From: Silurus meridionalis
Taxonomy: Eukaryota; Chordata; Actinopteri; Siluriformes; Siluridae
Direction: 5' to 3'
DNA length: 64,000 nucleotides
Assembly (NCBI RefSeq): GCF_014805685.1
Contig: NC_060899.1
Location: 13,916,954-13,980,953, forward strand
The first letter of the stretch is position 1, and each line of letters opens with the position of its first letter. The translations under genes and the position numbers were made by a program. Below are positions 54,185 through 64,000 of the stretch, piece after piece. The notes under the pieces were generated by a model that saw only the letters and a program-made list of their open reading frames with translations, had not been told where the DNA came from and searched no databases.

Positions 54185-54560
54185 AGCGAGTGTCGCAAAC
54201 GTCACTCGATGACACAAAAATGCTTAAAAAGCTTAAAACGGACTTCCAGCAGGACAATCATCCAAAACATACAGACACAAAAAGAACTTACTGACCACAA
54301 ACTCAAGGTCCTGCTATAATCATCCCAGTCCCCTGACTTATAGAAATCCTTTTGGTTAAACTGAAAAAGAAAATCCACCAGTGTGGACCTCAAAATTTGA
54401 AGGATCTTTAGAGGTATGAAGGAGTGCTCTCCGATCTCTTGGCATGTATTCTCCAATCTCATCAGTCTTTATAGGAGAAGACTCAGAGCTGTTATCTTGA
54501 CCAAGAGAGATCACGTAGGGTATTGACTTAATGGGCGCCAATAATTTTGGCAGACAATTA
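54185..54560 (+). mobile_element. Decayed Tc1-like transposase fragment (family C)
   Basis: The forward strand reads TDFQQDNHPKHTDTKRT, corresponding to the FQQDNDPKHT motif around the second catalytic Asp of Tc1-like transposases. It is followed by fragments KIHQCGPQNLKDL. The right part ends 'gcgccaataattttggcag', typical of this group's terminal region. Multiple stops; inactive. Confidence 0.72.
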
Positions 54561-54879
54561 AATATTTTCACAGCTTTCTTTGTTTGCCAATATTAATGGA
54601 GGGCACTGTGAATTTTAAATGGACAATACTGTACTTTGGGGGTGGGGGTGGGAGGTGGATGGTGGGTGATAAGAGGGGGCTGATTGGGTAAAGGGGCAGG
54701 ACTCCTTATTGTAACACATTATTTATGTTATTTCTATAGCAACAGCTCCAAATGGTATATTTTGTGATATTAAACAAATGCAAAGTGCTAAAAAAGGAAG
54801 AAAGTATTAGCTATGAGAAACAAAACACCGCAGAGCGGATTAGAAAGAGAACCAGCACATGATGGTGTAGGAGTCACAA

Positions 54880-55030
54880 CATAGTTAACTTTATGGAGTT
54901 GACCACTTTGTGACTTAACATTTTGGGGAAAATAAAGGGTCTGTAAAAGATTTAGCTATTGCTTGAACTGACTTTGTTGACAGCTGGAGTCTGTCCTGCA
55001 CATGATACAGATCTCCTGCTCCTCTAGACA
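54880..55030. repeat. Duplicated segment, copy 2 (mate at 52085-52195)
   Basis: It shares 'ttgaccactttgtgact' and 'acatgatacagatctcctgc' with copy 1. This copy is longer in the middle. Confidence 0.75.
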
Positions 55031-55064
55031 TATGCATAGATAGAAAGTTTAGATGGCTAGATGA

Positions 55065-55258
55065 ATGTAAGAATGTTCATGAAAGGTTGGTTGTTTCATT
55101 GGTTTCCTAAGTTAATTGTATGTATAGATAGATGATAAAGGAATGGATGGTTGGTTGGGTGAATCAGTGAATAAATAGAAAATAATAGGATGGATATCTG
55201 TCTGGTTGGTGGGTTGGTTGGCTGGTTGAATGTACGCTTGGATAATTGGAGCAATCGG
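55065..55258. repeat. GGTT-rich repeat, copy B (mate near 245-425)
   Basis: 'gttggttgtttcattggttt', 'gttaattgtatg' and 'gaatagaaaat'-like phrases occur in the same order as in the copy at the left window edge, 54.8 kb away. Confidence 0.7.
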
Positions 55259-55588
55259 TAAATTCTAAGGATTTGTTGAGTGCCCTCTAGTGGAATTCCA
55301 TGACAAAAGCAGGCAGAATCCCTACTGACTCAGTGACTTGAGGGACTTGTGAGATTCGGATCTGTTCACAGAGTGATTCAGAATGATTCCTCATCTCTAG
55401 TATCCAGTAACTCCAATAAAAATAAACATCCAAATGAGATGAAAATACTATATTTATCTACCTACCAAGTTAACCATCTAACAAAATCAGCCAATCAATC
55501 AATATATCAATCAATAAATGAACAAATCAACCATTAATTCACCAATCAATCGAACATTCAATTAATATCTGGTTAATTGTTGATTTTA

Positions 55589-55590
<2 letters not shown>

Positions 55591-55626
<36 letters not shown>
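55591..55626. repeat. (GATT)n microsatellite
   Basis: About nine GATT units inside a longer ATTGATTG-like stretch. Confidence 0.9.
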
Positions 55627-55627
<1 letters not shown>

Positions 55628-56631
55628 GAGTGGTTGGTTGGTTGATTAATTACAAATAAATAAAGTTATTTGATTGAAGTAAAAAAAATAAGTAAGAATA
55701 AAAAATAAAAATAAATACTTGAAATCTTGGACTTAAAACCTTACCACAATCAGTATTTTTTTAATCTAATTTATACATATCTTTCTCTGATAATTTCACA
55801 ACCAGCGATCCATGATCTTCATTCAGCCACAACCCATATTTGTTTTTTTTTCATAATGCCGTCCACATCAGTTGAGGAAAGGACAACTAAAGAGGGCTGT
55901 AGTGAGGCAGTAGTGCACACAAGCACAGACTCTGATGTAGATGGTGGTCTTGATGTCGTGTTACTGTACATAATAACACACTCAAGGTGCTTTTACAGGA
56001 AATGCAGAAGGATCACAAGACTAATAATGCAGGTTGTCAAATTCAAAAGTGAACACTTCTACATCCTGAATAATGGGGAATAAATGACTGTTACGAAGAG
56101 ACCGGCACTTGAGACTCCTTTCAACTGATTTGTTGTGCAGCAGGAAATCCTATTAAAACTCTGTGTAATTAGTGTGCAGGACATGTGCCTGGATAAAACC
56201 CACACAGCATCACTGTATGAAGAACCACTTTAGAATATTCGCTCTGCAGGAACACATCATCAGATGAACAGGTGATGAGGTCATGAGCTAATGAATCTTC
56301 CCTGAGCAGAGAAGCCCGTAGCAGCAGCAGCAGCAGATGTCCCAGTCCCAGTGACTCTGGTTTGCATGCTAAACACTTTCTTAGGAGCAGCACAAAGCTG
56401 CACAGAGGCTTGCAGAGAAAAAAGCTGAAAGTGTGCAGAGAAACCTGAACTCTCCTGCACTAGTTTCAGGCTCATTAACATTCATATCTCTCTGTCTATC
56501 TCTCTATCTATTTCTCACGATACACTCTACTCTGTATAAATAAAAATGCATAGAATTATATTCCACTGTTCTAAAGAGTAGGGGTTAATCAAATATTTAA
56601 ATCCACACTAATATGCACATCTTTCCCAACT

Positions 56632-56632
<1 letters not shown>

Positions 56633-56668
<36 letters not shown>
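56633..56668. repeat. (AC)n microsatellite
   Basis: About 18 AC units. Confidence 0.95.
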
Positions 56669-56671
<3 letters not shown>

Positions 56672-57059
56672 ATGCGCATATTTAACCAGTTCACACGCTC
56701 ACAAGGCACAGGTGTACACACTTGTGATGTGCATTTCCATAACTGAGGCAGATGCATAGCCAATAATACAATTTATATATTTATATATATATTTTTTTTA
56801 TTTTATATTTTTTTAATATTATTTATTTATTTATATATTTATAAATGTATAAATGTACATATATATACATTTATATAAAACAATATAATATGATAGGAAT
56901 AAATTTAAATGAAAAAGAGAATTGACATGATGATCAGTAACAGTATTCAAGCCAGACTTAATTTCATCATTACTGATCGAGGCTAAACATTTTCCATTTA
57001 GTTTCAAACTCATTCCTGTGATGCTGAAAAAAGTTCCATGAACCTCAAAAGGTTGGAAT

Positions 57060-57620
57060 ATGCAGCATGATGCCTTACGACTAACAACGAGCGGTACTTG
57101 TTTTTTATTTATTTACTTATTCAATATTATTTAATATTTTTTTTAGAAAAACCTTATCTCTGATCTTTAAAAAAAGACAGGAGCGAGTACATTCGTGCCA
57201 ACTCATCTCAGCTAGTTAGGGATATTAAAATGGTGCCATCTATTGAGAGGCGTAATGCATCCGGAGTGCTGCCTTGGAGCGTTTTTTTTTATAACCAGAC
57301 AAAAGCGGCCAGTGAATAATGAAGCCGATTGGCACTGGCTTGCATCACGCTGATTTTTCATTTCCGTCTTTAGAAAGTTCAGCAGCAAGGCGGATTTGCA
57401 TTTGGGGGCCGACTCGAATGTGTATGCAAATAAGGGTGAGTCAGTTTAAAAACCTGGGCGTTAAAAAAGTTACACGCTCAGCTGAGGCTAAAAAGATAAG
57501 ATAACCTAAGTGTGTGTGCATGTGTGTGTATGATAATTATCAAGTGGTGTAGGTTACGTTTAATTGGCTAATACATCATTTGGCAACCAATGAACATGAA
57601 AGAATGATGACCAAGGGCAA
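57060..57620. promoter_or_regulatory. Candidate conserved non-coding element
   Basis: Complex sequence with an inverted octamer pair, ATTTGCAT at 57394 and ATGCAAAT at 57424, and homeodomain-like TAATTG/TTAATG sites further right (57556-57630). No repeat hallmarks and no coherent ORF. Texture suggests an enhancer; this is inference. Confidence 0.3.
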
Positions 57621-58178
57621 ATTAATGTCAAGTACATTGTTTGGGCAACAAAAATGGATGGATATTCGTTTTCTTTTTTCGACTAAACCAGATTAGATTG
57701 AGGACAAACCGTCCCTGCTTGGTAGTCAGTGCATGTTTGTTTAGCTGCAGGTCACAGGTAGTGTTGCACAGCAGGCCAAAATGTTCGCTGTCATCACGCC
57801 AGGCATTTCCTCTGAGCAAGAGCACAACAGTGACCATAAATCACCCGTCTAGGAGCCGGCCCTCTTTCACATCTTTCATTACAGTGGACAGTGGAGTTGA
57901 GCATAGAAGCCTGATTTAATTATACTCTGACCGTAAAGTAAAGTAAACACAGGAGCGGGCCATGAACCTTTGTTGTTTTTTTCTGCAGATAAATGGTTTG
58001 GGGACACTTTAGGTTTTTTCGGGAACGGCATTAAATTACATGCCGTTAATGAATGTCCAGAAGGTTTCAGAAGGTACCTCCAGCACATTCACCATATCAC
58101 CAGTGTGATATAAAGCGTCACATCGGGGCTGATTTCTTTGCAGCAAAGACTGTAGACAAAGTGGATTAGATAATTATT

Positions 58179-58331
58179 AAATGGATTTATAGATTTATAT
58201 AATGCAAAAGATTTTTTTTGTTTATTTTAAGAAGGGGGTGTTTATGGGAAAAGGAAAAAAATGAGATATGTATTATGAATATAATATATTGTGTAAATAT
58301 AAATATATATGCATGTATGTATATTTAAGTT
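58179..58331. repeat. Near-identical direct duplication, copy 1
   Basis: About 150 bases from 'aaatggatttatagatttat' to 'gcatgtatgtatatttaagt' recur at 59808-59964, with only a few indels. Confidence 0.9.
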
Positions 58332-58440
58332 GAGCACAAATCTCCACAAGCACACAGGAACATCAGAGGATTGGAGGTAATTATAACAGCAAATGGTGAC
58401 TAAATGTGGAATAAGATGTTCTTTATATAATAGTCCTTTA
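58325..58440 (+). mobile_element. Tc1-like fragment (family A)
   Basis: 'gagcacaaatctccacaagc' and 'tgactaaatgtggaataaga' match the 3' part of the family. It directly follows the duplicated segment. Confidence 0.6.
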
Positions 58441-58498
58441 AACCAATAAAATCGATCTAACACACACAACATGAAGACAGTAAAATGTAAAGATAAAA

Positions 58499-58524
58499 TG
58501 TGTGTGTGTGTGTGTGTGTGTGTG
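58499..58524. repeat. (TG)n microsatellite
   Basis: About 13 TG units. Confidence 0.9.
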
Positions 58525-58699
58525 GTTAATACCACTGACTCTTGATATAAAGCACTGCTCAAGATTACCAGCATCTTCATCAAGCCATCGATAAGCATCT
58601 AATATCACGTGCAGCCATCAAGCGATTCGAATCCCACAGCGCTGTAGAAATCTGATCCTTCAGAAGGTGCTGATTGATGTTCAACACCAGGAGCCCTTT

Positions 58700-59640
58700 T
58701 ACACAATCAAAGTCACAGCGTGTGTGCAGGAACGGCGATAGCAAAGTGCCCTGAAATGCGAGAGAAGGGGCGCTTAGATAAGAATAATTGGTTTGATTCG
58801 ACACTGTTCCGCACTGTGGGCTGCTCATGCAAGAGACGGCCTGATAACAAATAGGACGGGGTAGAGAGAAGGGGGAAAAAAACAAATGCGATATTCTGGC
58901 ACCCTTGCAGGCTTTAAATGAGAGGGAAAAAACCAAGATCAGCAAAGCTGACACTGTTCCGTTCAGCTCCTACAGCAATAACGTGCTTTTTTTTTTGCTC
59001 CCCAATCCCCCCTCCTTTAGCTGATGTTCGGACTGCTAATCTAATGAGCTGCAGAAACAAATATTTCACTAGATAGCATATTATAATGGTTGTTTGTATG
59101 GAGTCAGAAAGGTGCTCTTAATTATGCACAAAAAGGACCCAAGGAGTTCCAATTCTCAGAAGAAATGACCTGCGATAAAACGCTGATACTGCGATTAATC
59201 TTACTGCTTTAGCAAGATGCACAGTGAAATTACATTTCTCTGAATTCAAAAATGTACAAAGAAATCTACAAGAGATTTTCCGTCTTGCTTGATTTTCCAC
59301 AAAACGGACATTATTTAAACCCGAGAGCTCGTCAATTTTCAAAGGAATACTTTTCTTCGCATGAAAGGCCAGAGCAACTTTTATTCTAATGTACTTCTGA
59401 GATCATTAGTTAAAAAGTCACAAACATAATGAATTCCCTCACACTTTCTGGTTGGCAGACGACGAACCGTTCGACAACACGGCCTTCTTTAATAATGCAT
59501 ACGTTTCAATCAGAAAGCGGTCGCCACAGTTTTTCCGGGTAGCGTCTAACTGTGACTTCATTATATCTGTATACAAATGAGGCACTTCTCTGAGGTAAAA
59601 TAAATAACCCATTGGGTTTAGTGACAAAAATCATAAATTG
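58700..59640. promoter_or_regulatory. Candidate conserved non-coding region
   Basis: Two complex blocks (58700-59100 and 59110-59640) without repeat signature, including 'cggactgctaatctaatgag', 'gctgatactgcgattaatct' and 'aattatgcac'. The open frames (up to 124 codons) look like chance frames. Possible long-range regulatory DNA; untested. Confidence 0.27.
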
Positions 59641-59807
59641 TTTGTGCAAGGAAAAAAATACTTGAGCTGTATTTTTTTCGTACAATTTTCTACATTTATT
59701 ATTTACATTTTTTGTTTACAGTCTTACAAATATGAGTAACCGTAGAGCATACAACAGAAGTGCTAGTTACAATATACATCAAAAATTGAATAGAAAAAAC
59801 TAATATA

Positions 59808-59964
59808 AAATGGATTTATAGATTTATATAATGCAAAAGATTTTTTGTTTATTTTAAGAAGGGTGTGTTTATGGGAAAAGGAAAAAATGAGATGAATATG
59901 TATTATGAATATAATATATGCTTGTGTATATATAACTATATATGCATGTATGTATATTTAAGTT
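59808..59964. repeat. Near-identical direct duplication, copy 2
   Basis: Matches 58179-58331 in the same orientation. Confidence 0.9.
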
Positions 59965-60479
59965 TATTAATAATATACTCTGTTGAGTATTTATATACAT
60001 AACGCAAGTCATTACAGGTTATTTTGAATAGAATTGAATGTGACATGTTGGACCATGGATGTATATTTATGTATATTTATAACCCCCAGACTCCCCCCTG
60101 CCCCCTTTTTGTTATACTTTGCAACAAATTTTGAGTATAATTTATATTTTAAACACATTAGGTATAAGTTTATCACATGCCATTTGAAATATGCTTTATG
60201 ATTGCATGTAAATTCATGTTTAAAATAAAAGAAAATATAAAAAGAAGAGAAAAAATTGATTTATGAGCTGTGCATCATTACATACTCAATTAATATAGAT
60301 TCCATTCTTTAGGAATTGTTCCATGTACCACCTTTCCACATGTGCTTGAGATATGACCGATGTACATGGTGCTCAATATATGGGTAAACATCCTGTTCCT
60401 GGTTCCCTCATTCTGATAATAAAAAGTTGTTGATCTTCAAATCAATCCTGAACTTTTTATTTTAAAAGGTTTTAAAACT

Positions 60480-60730
60480 CAATCAACATCGAAAGATTTA
60501 AAAACAGCAAAACACCAAAATGGGCATCATACATAGAAGATGCCTCGAGGTCCATTTTTTCCTCGGGCATTTCCTTATTTCATTCCTCGTCTCTGTTCCC
60601 TGCCTTGCGGCGTTGACTTCAGTGGCAGCTAAGTCAATACGCGCCACGTTCATCAATCTCGGGAAAGGCCGGCGAGTCATGGCTGAGTTCTGCCCTGCAC
60701 GTTAATCTTCTGCAACTCTTTTTTTTTCAG
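60480..60730. other. Complex non-coding stretch
   Basis: Relatively GC-rich, with opposed 60-codon frames on both strands lacking any recognisable domain. It could be a conserved element or an unrecognised exon. Confidence 0.2.
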
Positions 60731-61059
60731 GTTGTCACACACTCGGCTCATGTCCAAGAAAAGTGCTGCACGTGTACTCACTTAAACAAATAACCTCTGC
60801 TTGAAGCTTCTGCTCGAAAAAGGCAGGCGCACTGAATGGAATATTTGGAGTCTGTTTCGCTTCAGGACGTTTCCCATGATGCTGTACGGATGGTACTAGA
60901 GTGCATATTTCAAAGAGGGTTAAAAAAGGCAGCAATGTCGCAAATTGCTTTGGGCAGTGACATGTTTGTTGTTTGTAGAAAAGGCTTTCCACTCTATGGA
61001 CCAAATCTCAGGTGAACAGCACACAAATTCTCACATTCAAAGCCTGCATGGCTTGAGAG

Positions 61060-61465
61060 CAGTGTTTTGATTGTATATGTTCATCCAAAAAATGTACTTT
61101 ACCAGTCATATGTGGTTCCTTTCCAAGCTGTTGCCACAAAATTGGAGGCAAACAATTGTATGGGATGTTTTTGAATGCTGTAGCATGAAATTTTTCCCTC
61201 ACTTGAACTAGGAGACCCAAACCTGTTACAGCAAAGCTAGCTCCATGAAGATATGGTTTATATGGATAGGAGTGGAAGATCTTGAGTGGCCTGTTACAGA
61301 GCTCTGAACCCTATTAAACATGTTTGGGATGAATTGACAACGACTGTACCCCAAACCTCACCTACATCATACTTTACTAACGCTCTTGTGGTTGAATGAG
61401 CACAAATTTCTACAAACACACTTTCTAGTGGAACATCTTCCCAGAAGAATGGTGTCCTCTTCAAA
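61060..61465 (+). mobile_element. Tc1-like copy (family A), decayed
   Basis: It contains 'ccacaaaattggaggcaaac', 'ctaggagacccaaacctgtt', 'agctccatgaagatatggtt', 'gaaccctattaaacatgttt' and 'agtggaacatcttcccagaa'. These follow the Tc1 transposase C-terminal order (HDNAP..KxxSMKxWF..PDLNPIEHLWDE) in broken form. Confidence 0.7.
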
Positions 61466-63069
61466 CATAATGAGAATAGCTAAATGATGAGAATAGCAAA
61501 AGGCTGAATGAAGACATCCAGGTGGGGTTGAAATAGCATTCTCAGTTTGAGGTTACAGTAGTAAAAAGCTACAAGTTGGTAAAACACACCCCAAAGAAAA
61601 GAAAATCCCACCTTCCTTAAAAATAGTATGCTTTAATAATTTTATTCTTAACAAGCTAAATGGGAGGCGGGGGACACTATAGCAAAAAAACCCTGTAGCA
61701 AAAACATTTAGAAAGAAAAACAAGTCTTGCAAAACAAGCTGCTACTGTAGAGCAAGACCCTTCTCGACTTGCTAGAGTTCATTTAATTTGCATTTAATAT
61801 TACAAGGCTTGTGTTGGATAAACTAAAAAAAAGTGCAAAATACTTTTTAAGTTTCAAGAGTACACACAGTTTTGCTGCAGCAATAAGGCAACTAAAAAAC
61901 TTTTCAGAATCCCTTAAGGCAATCAGTCCAGTTAAATCTTAATAGAATGAATAGTTCGACTCGTGGTAAACAGCATATGGGTGTTAATAAATTGTTTGTC
62001 ATTTTACCTGCATTAAAGTGAATTTTTGGTTCCACATGTGCCATTATGCATTGGTTTTGACATGGCACTGGTCCACATTTCAACAGTCACTGATAGAAAT
62101 ATCCATCCACAAGAGCTCCAACTGCCCTATTTCTAGCAAGTAATCACTAGCTAGGAACTCATTTGGGACTCAATCCATCACATTGCAATCTCATCTCGGA
62201 TGGACATGTGCAATCACCCCCACCTCCAGCACCACCAGTCTACAATCCCCTTTCTCACACTCTGCAGATGATAGAAAGGCTGTGCATGATTCATCACCAC
62301 TGACCTGACTGGCTGAATAGCTTCCCTTGACATCCTCCTCTGCTATTATATACTTCAGACTTCAGGGAAAAAAAGACAAGAGAATAGCTCGGGATTATGT
62401 AAATGAAGTGATGGCTGGCAGAGATGTCTAGCAAATAAACACTTGCGGAATACCATGGAAGCAACATATCGTGGACTTACAATTACAAAATTACAATGTG
62501 ACACTGTATATGACAAACAGCTGCAGTTTCATTCCTTCAATCTCTATGCTAATAGAAATTAATGAAGTGTAAAAAGATCAGTGAGTCATTTGAGTAAGTG
62601 AGTAAGATTGAAGTGAATCAAATTTTCCCTGTGTTGTTCTGCATGAAATGGACAGATGCACTGCCAAAACAGATCAAGACAACTAATAGCAGTGCTGTTT
62701 CCACTCTGACAAACAGTTCTTCCGAGTATTAAGCCAATTACTTATCCCCTCTCTTTAACTTTGTAACACATTTTGTTCAATTCTGGAAGTCTACTTAGCT
62801 GAGTTTACAAATCGACAGCAAAATAAACCTGTAATAACCAAGCAGCCGAGTTCTCAGTCAAGTTGAGAATCTCTGGAAAAACCTGTTCAAATAACATTTA
62901 GCCTCCATCCAATCTGACAAGAGCTGGAGAAATATTGCAAATAATAATGGGCAAAGAATATCAGGTTGTGTAATACTTGCTTAGACATATCCCAGAAGTC
63001 TTGCACATGTTTTTTCCAGCCATACTACCAAGAAATGACCCAGAAGTGAGTACTTATGCAACCAGCAAA
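61466..63069. other. Stretch with nothing recognised
   Basis: About 1.6 kb of AT-rich sequence; no coding, RNA or strong repeat signal that I can name. Confidence 0.6.
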
Positions 63070-63295
63070 TGTTTTTCAGTCATCTTCAGCAACCGCTTTA
63101 TATTGGTCAGGGTCACAGCAGTCTGAAATCCCTGGGGAAACCCTGGGTCCCCAAAAAACTGGTCACAAGGTGGGGGAATTTACCCACCACAAATGGGATG
63201 GGAAAGCTGGTGAACTCAGATATGAACAGGGAGAACATGTGAAACTTTGTACAGACAGCAAGTTGAGGTCAAGATAGAACTGGGGAACTAGGAGG
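63070..63295 (+). repeat. Interspersed teleost repeat fragment
   Basis: 'cagcaaccgctttatattgg', 'tggtcagggtcacagcagtc', 'gaacagggagaacatgtgaa' and 'actttgtacagacagcaag' follow the order of a very common fish interspersed repeat (a LINE or SINE 3' region). Strongly diverged. Confidence 0.6.
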
Positions 63296-63749
63296 TATTA
63301 GGCGTTATTAGGCGTTAACACCTTCTGCTGTTCCACTGTTTTAACTTTTAACAATGCAAAGTATGCAAAAGTTTAAGGGTGCTGAAAGATATCAATGATT
63401 TGTATGAGTTTTTTTTTGTTTGCTTGTTGTTTGTTTGAGATGATGTTTAATGCGAGTCATGTTAACCTTAGTTCCAATTTCATAAAACTGCTGCTCTTTC
63501 CACTTGACGTATTTTTAGGAATTGGCAGAATAAAACGTTTTTGAGTTATAAAGATGTTGCTGTCCCAACGGTCAAGAGACCCACCACCACCTGGTTAAAA
63601 ACTATATATGAAAAGAGCAACTGATTTACTGTGCTTCTAGAGCTTTCACCGTTGTACTTATTGATAGTAGCAGCAGGCGAGGGGCAGGAAGAGTTAAGAT
63701 AAATGATGCTGAGAAATTGGGCTGGGAGCCCAGTTCTGATCATCGCACT

Positions 63750-63781
63750 CCCTCTCCTTCTCTCTCTTTCTTTCGCTCTTA

Positions 63782-63826
<45 letters not shown>

Positions 63827-63828
63827 GC
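63750..63828. repeat. (CT)n-rich microsatellite
   Basis: An imperfect CT/TTCT array, preceding the GA-rich stretch at the window edge. Confidence 0.9.
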
Positions 63829-64000
63829 TGATGAAACAGACCAGAAGGAAAGGAGGAGGAGAGATAGGAGGGGCGAGCGAGTGAGCGAGCTGTGGAGCAG
63901 ACCAGCTGAGCCTCACTGCTCTCAGTCTCTCTTCAGCGTTGTTACAGAACAGCTTTCCTCATTCTTGCTCTGAGGCACTCGGTACACAACAGATACACTC
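63829..64000 (+). promoter_or_regulatory. Possible promoter or 5'UTR of the next gene
   Basis: After the CT array the sequence becomes GC- and GAG-rich (gaggggcgagcgagtgagcg, then ctcactgctctcagtctctc) and runs off the window. This texture is typical of a 5'UTR or promoter. In human the next gene after MUL1 is FAM43B, but nothing here shows its coding sequence. Confidence 0.3.

Noticed and set aside
58580..58954. 124-codon reverse-strand ORF
   Set aside because: No domain or splice context; lies in a candidate regulatory block. Chance ORF most likely.

Overview
The window is vertebrate nuclear DNA, almost certainly from a teleost fish. It has GT-AG introns, an AT-rich background, many CA/TG, CT, GATA and GGAT microsatellites, and abundant decayed Tc1/mariner, hAT-like and tRNA-derived SINE sequence. 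A catfish or other otophysan would fit the repeat flavour, but that is only an impression. I see no bacterial, viral, CRISPR or operon-like content.

Three protein-coding genes are supported exon by exon. (1) vwa5b1 (+ strand): 17 consecutive coding exons from 485 to 24348. They join in phase into about 1,032 residues that include a VWA domain with an intact MIDAS site. The N-terminal exons (VIT domain) lie left of the window. A 3'UTR runs to a polyA signal at 25610. (2) camk2n1 (- strand): two coding exons (45966-45801 and 44641-44571) encode a 78-residue CaMKII inhibitor. A CCAAT-rich promoter lies around 46200-46330. (3) mul1 (- strand): four exons between 51996 and 50362 encode a 348-residue mitochondrial RING E3 ligase with two membrane segments and a C-terminal C3HC4 RING.

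The order vwa5b1 - camk2n1 - mul1 matches human 1p36.12. The related pair VWA5B2/CAMK2N2 on human 3q27 marks this as one side of an ancient whole-genome-duplication block. The three genes are not known to share a pathway; they are neighbours by descent.

Layout: 1-25.6 kb is vwa5b1, with introns holding SINEs, Tc1-like, LINE and hAT remnants. The stretch 25.6-43.5 kb is intergenic, with microsatellites, a 22-bp-unit minisatellite (31.2-31.9 kb), nested transposon remnants and three consensus RFX X-box palindromes. The stretch 43.5-46.4 kb is camk2n1. The stretch 46.4-49.9 kb is repeat-rich and includes an internally deleted mariner. The stretch 49.9-52.0 kb is mul1. From 52.2 to 64 kb I find no coding gene, only duplicated segments, repeats and several complex, non-repetitive, non-coding stretches that could be conserved regulatory elements. 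The right edge looks promoter- or 5'UTR-like. I find no convincing undescribed biological system; the most useful oddities are regulatory motifs, unusual splice sites and the repeat architecture.
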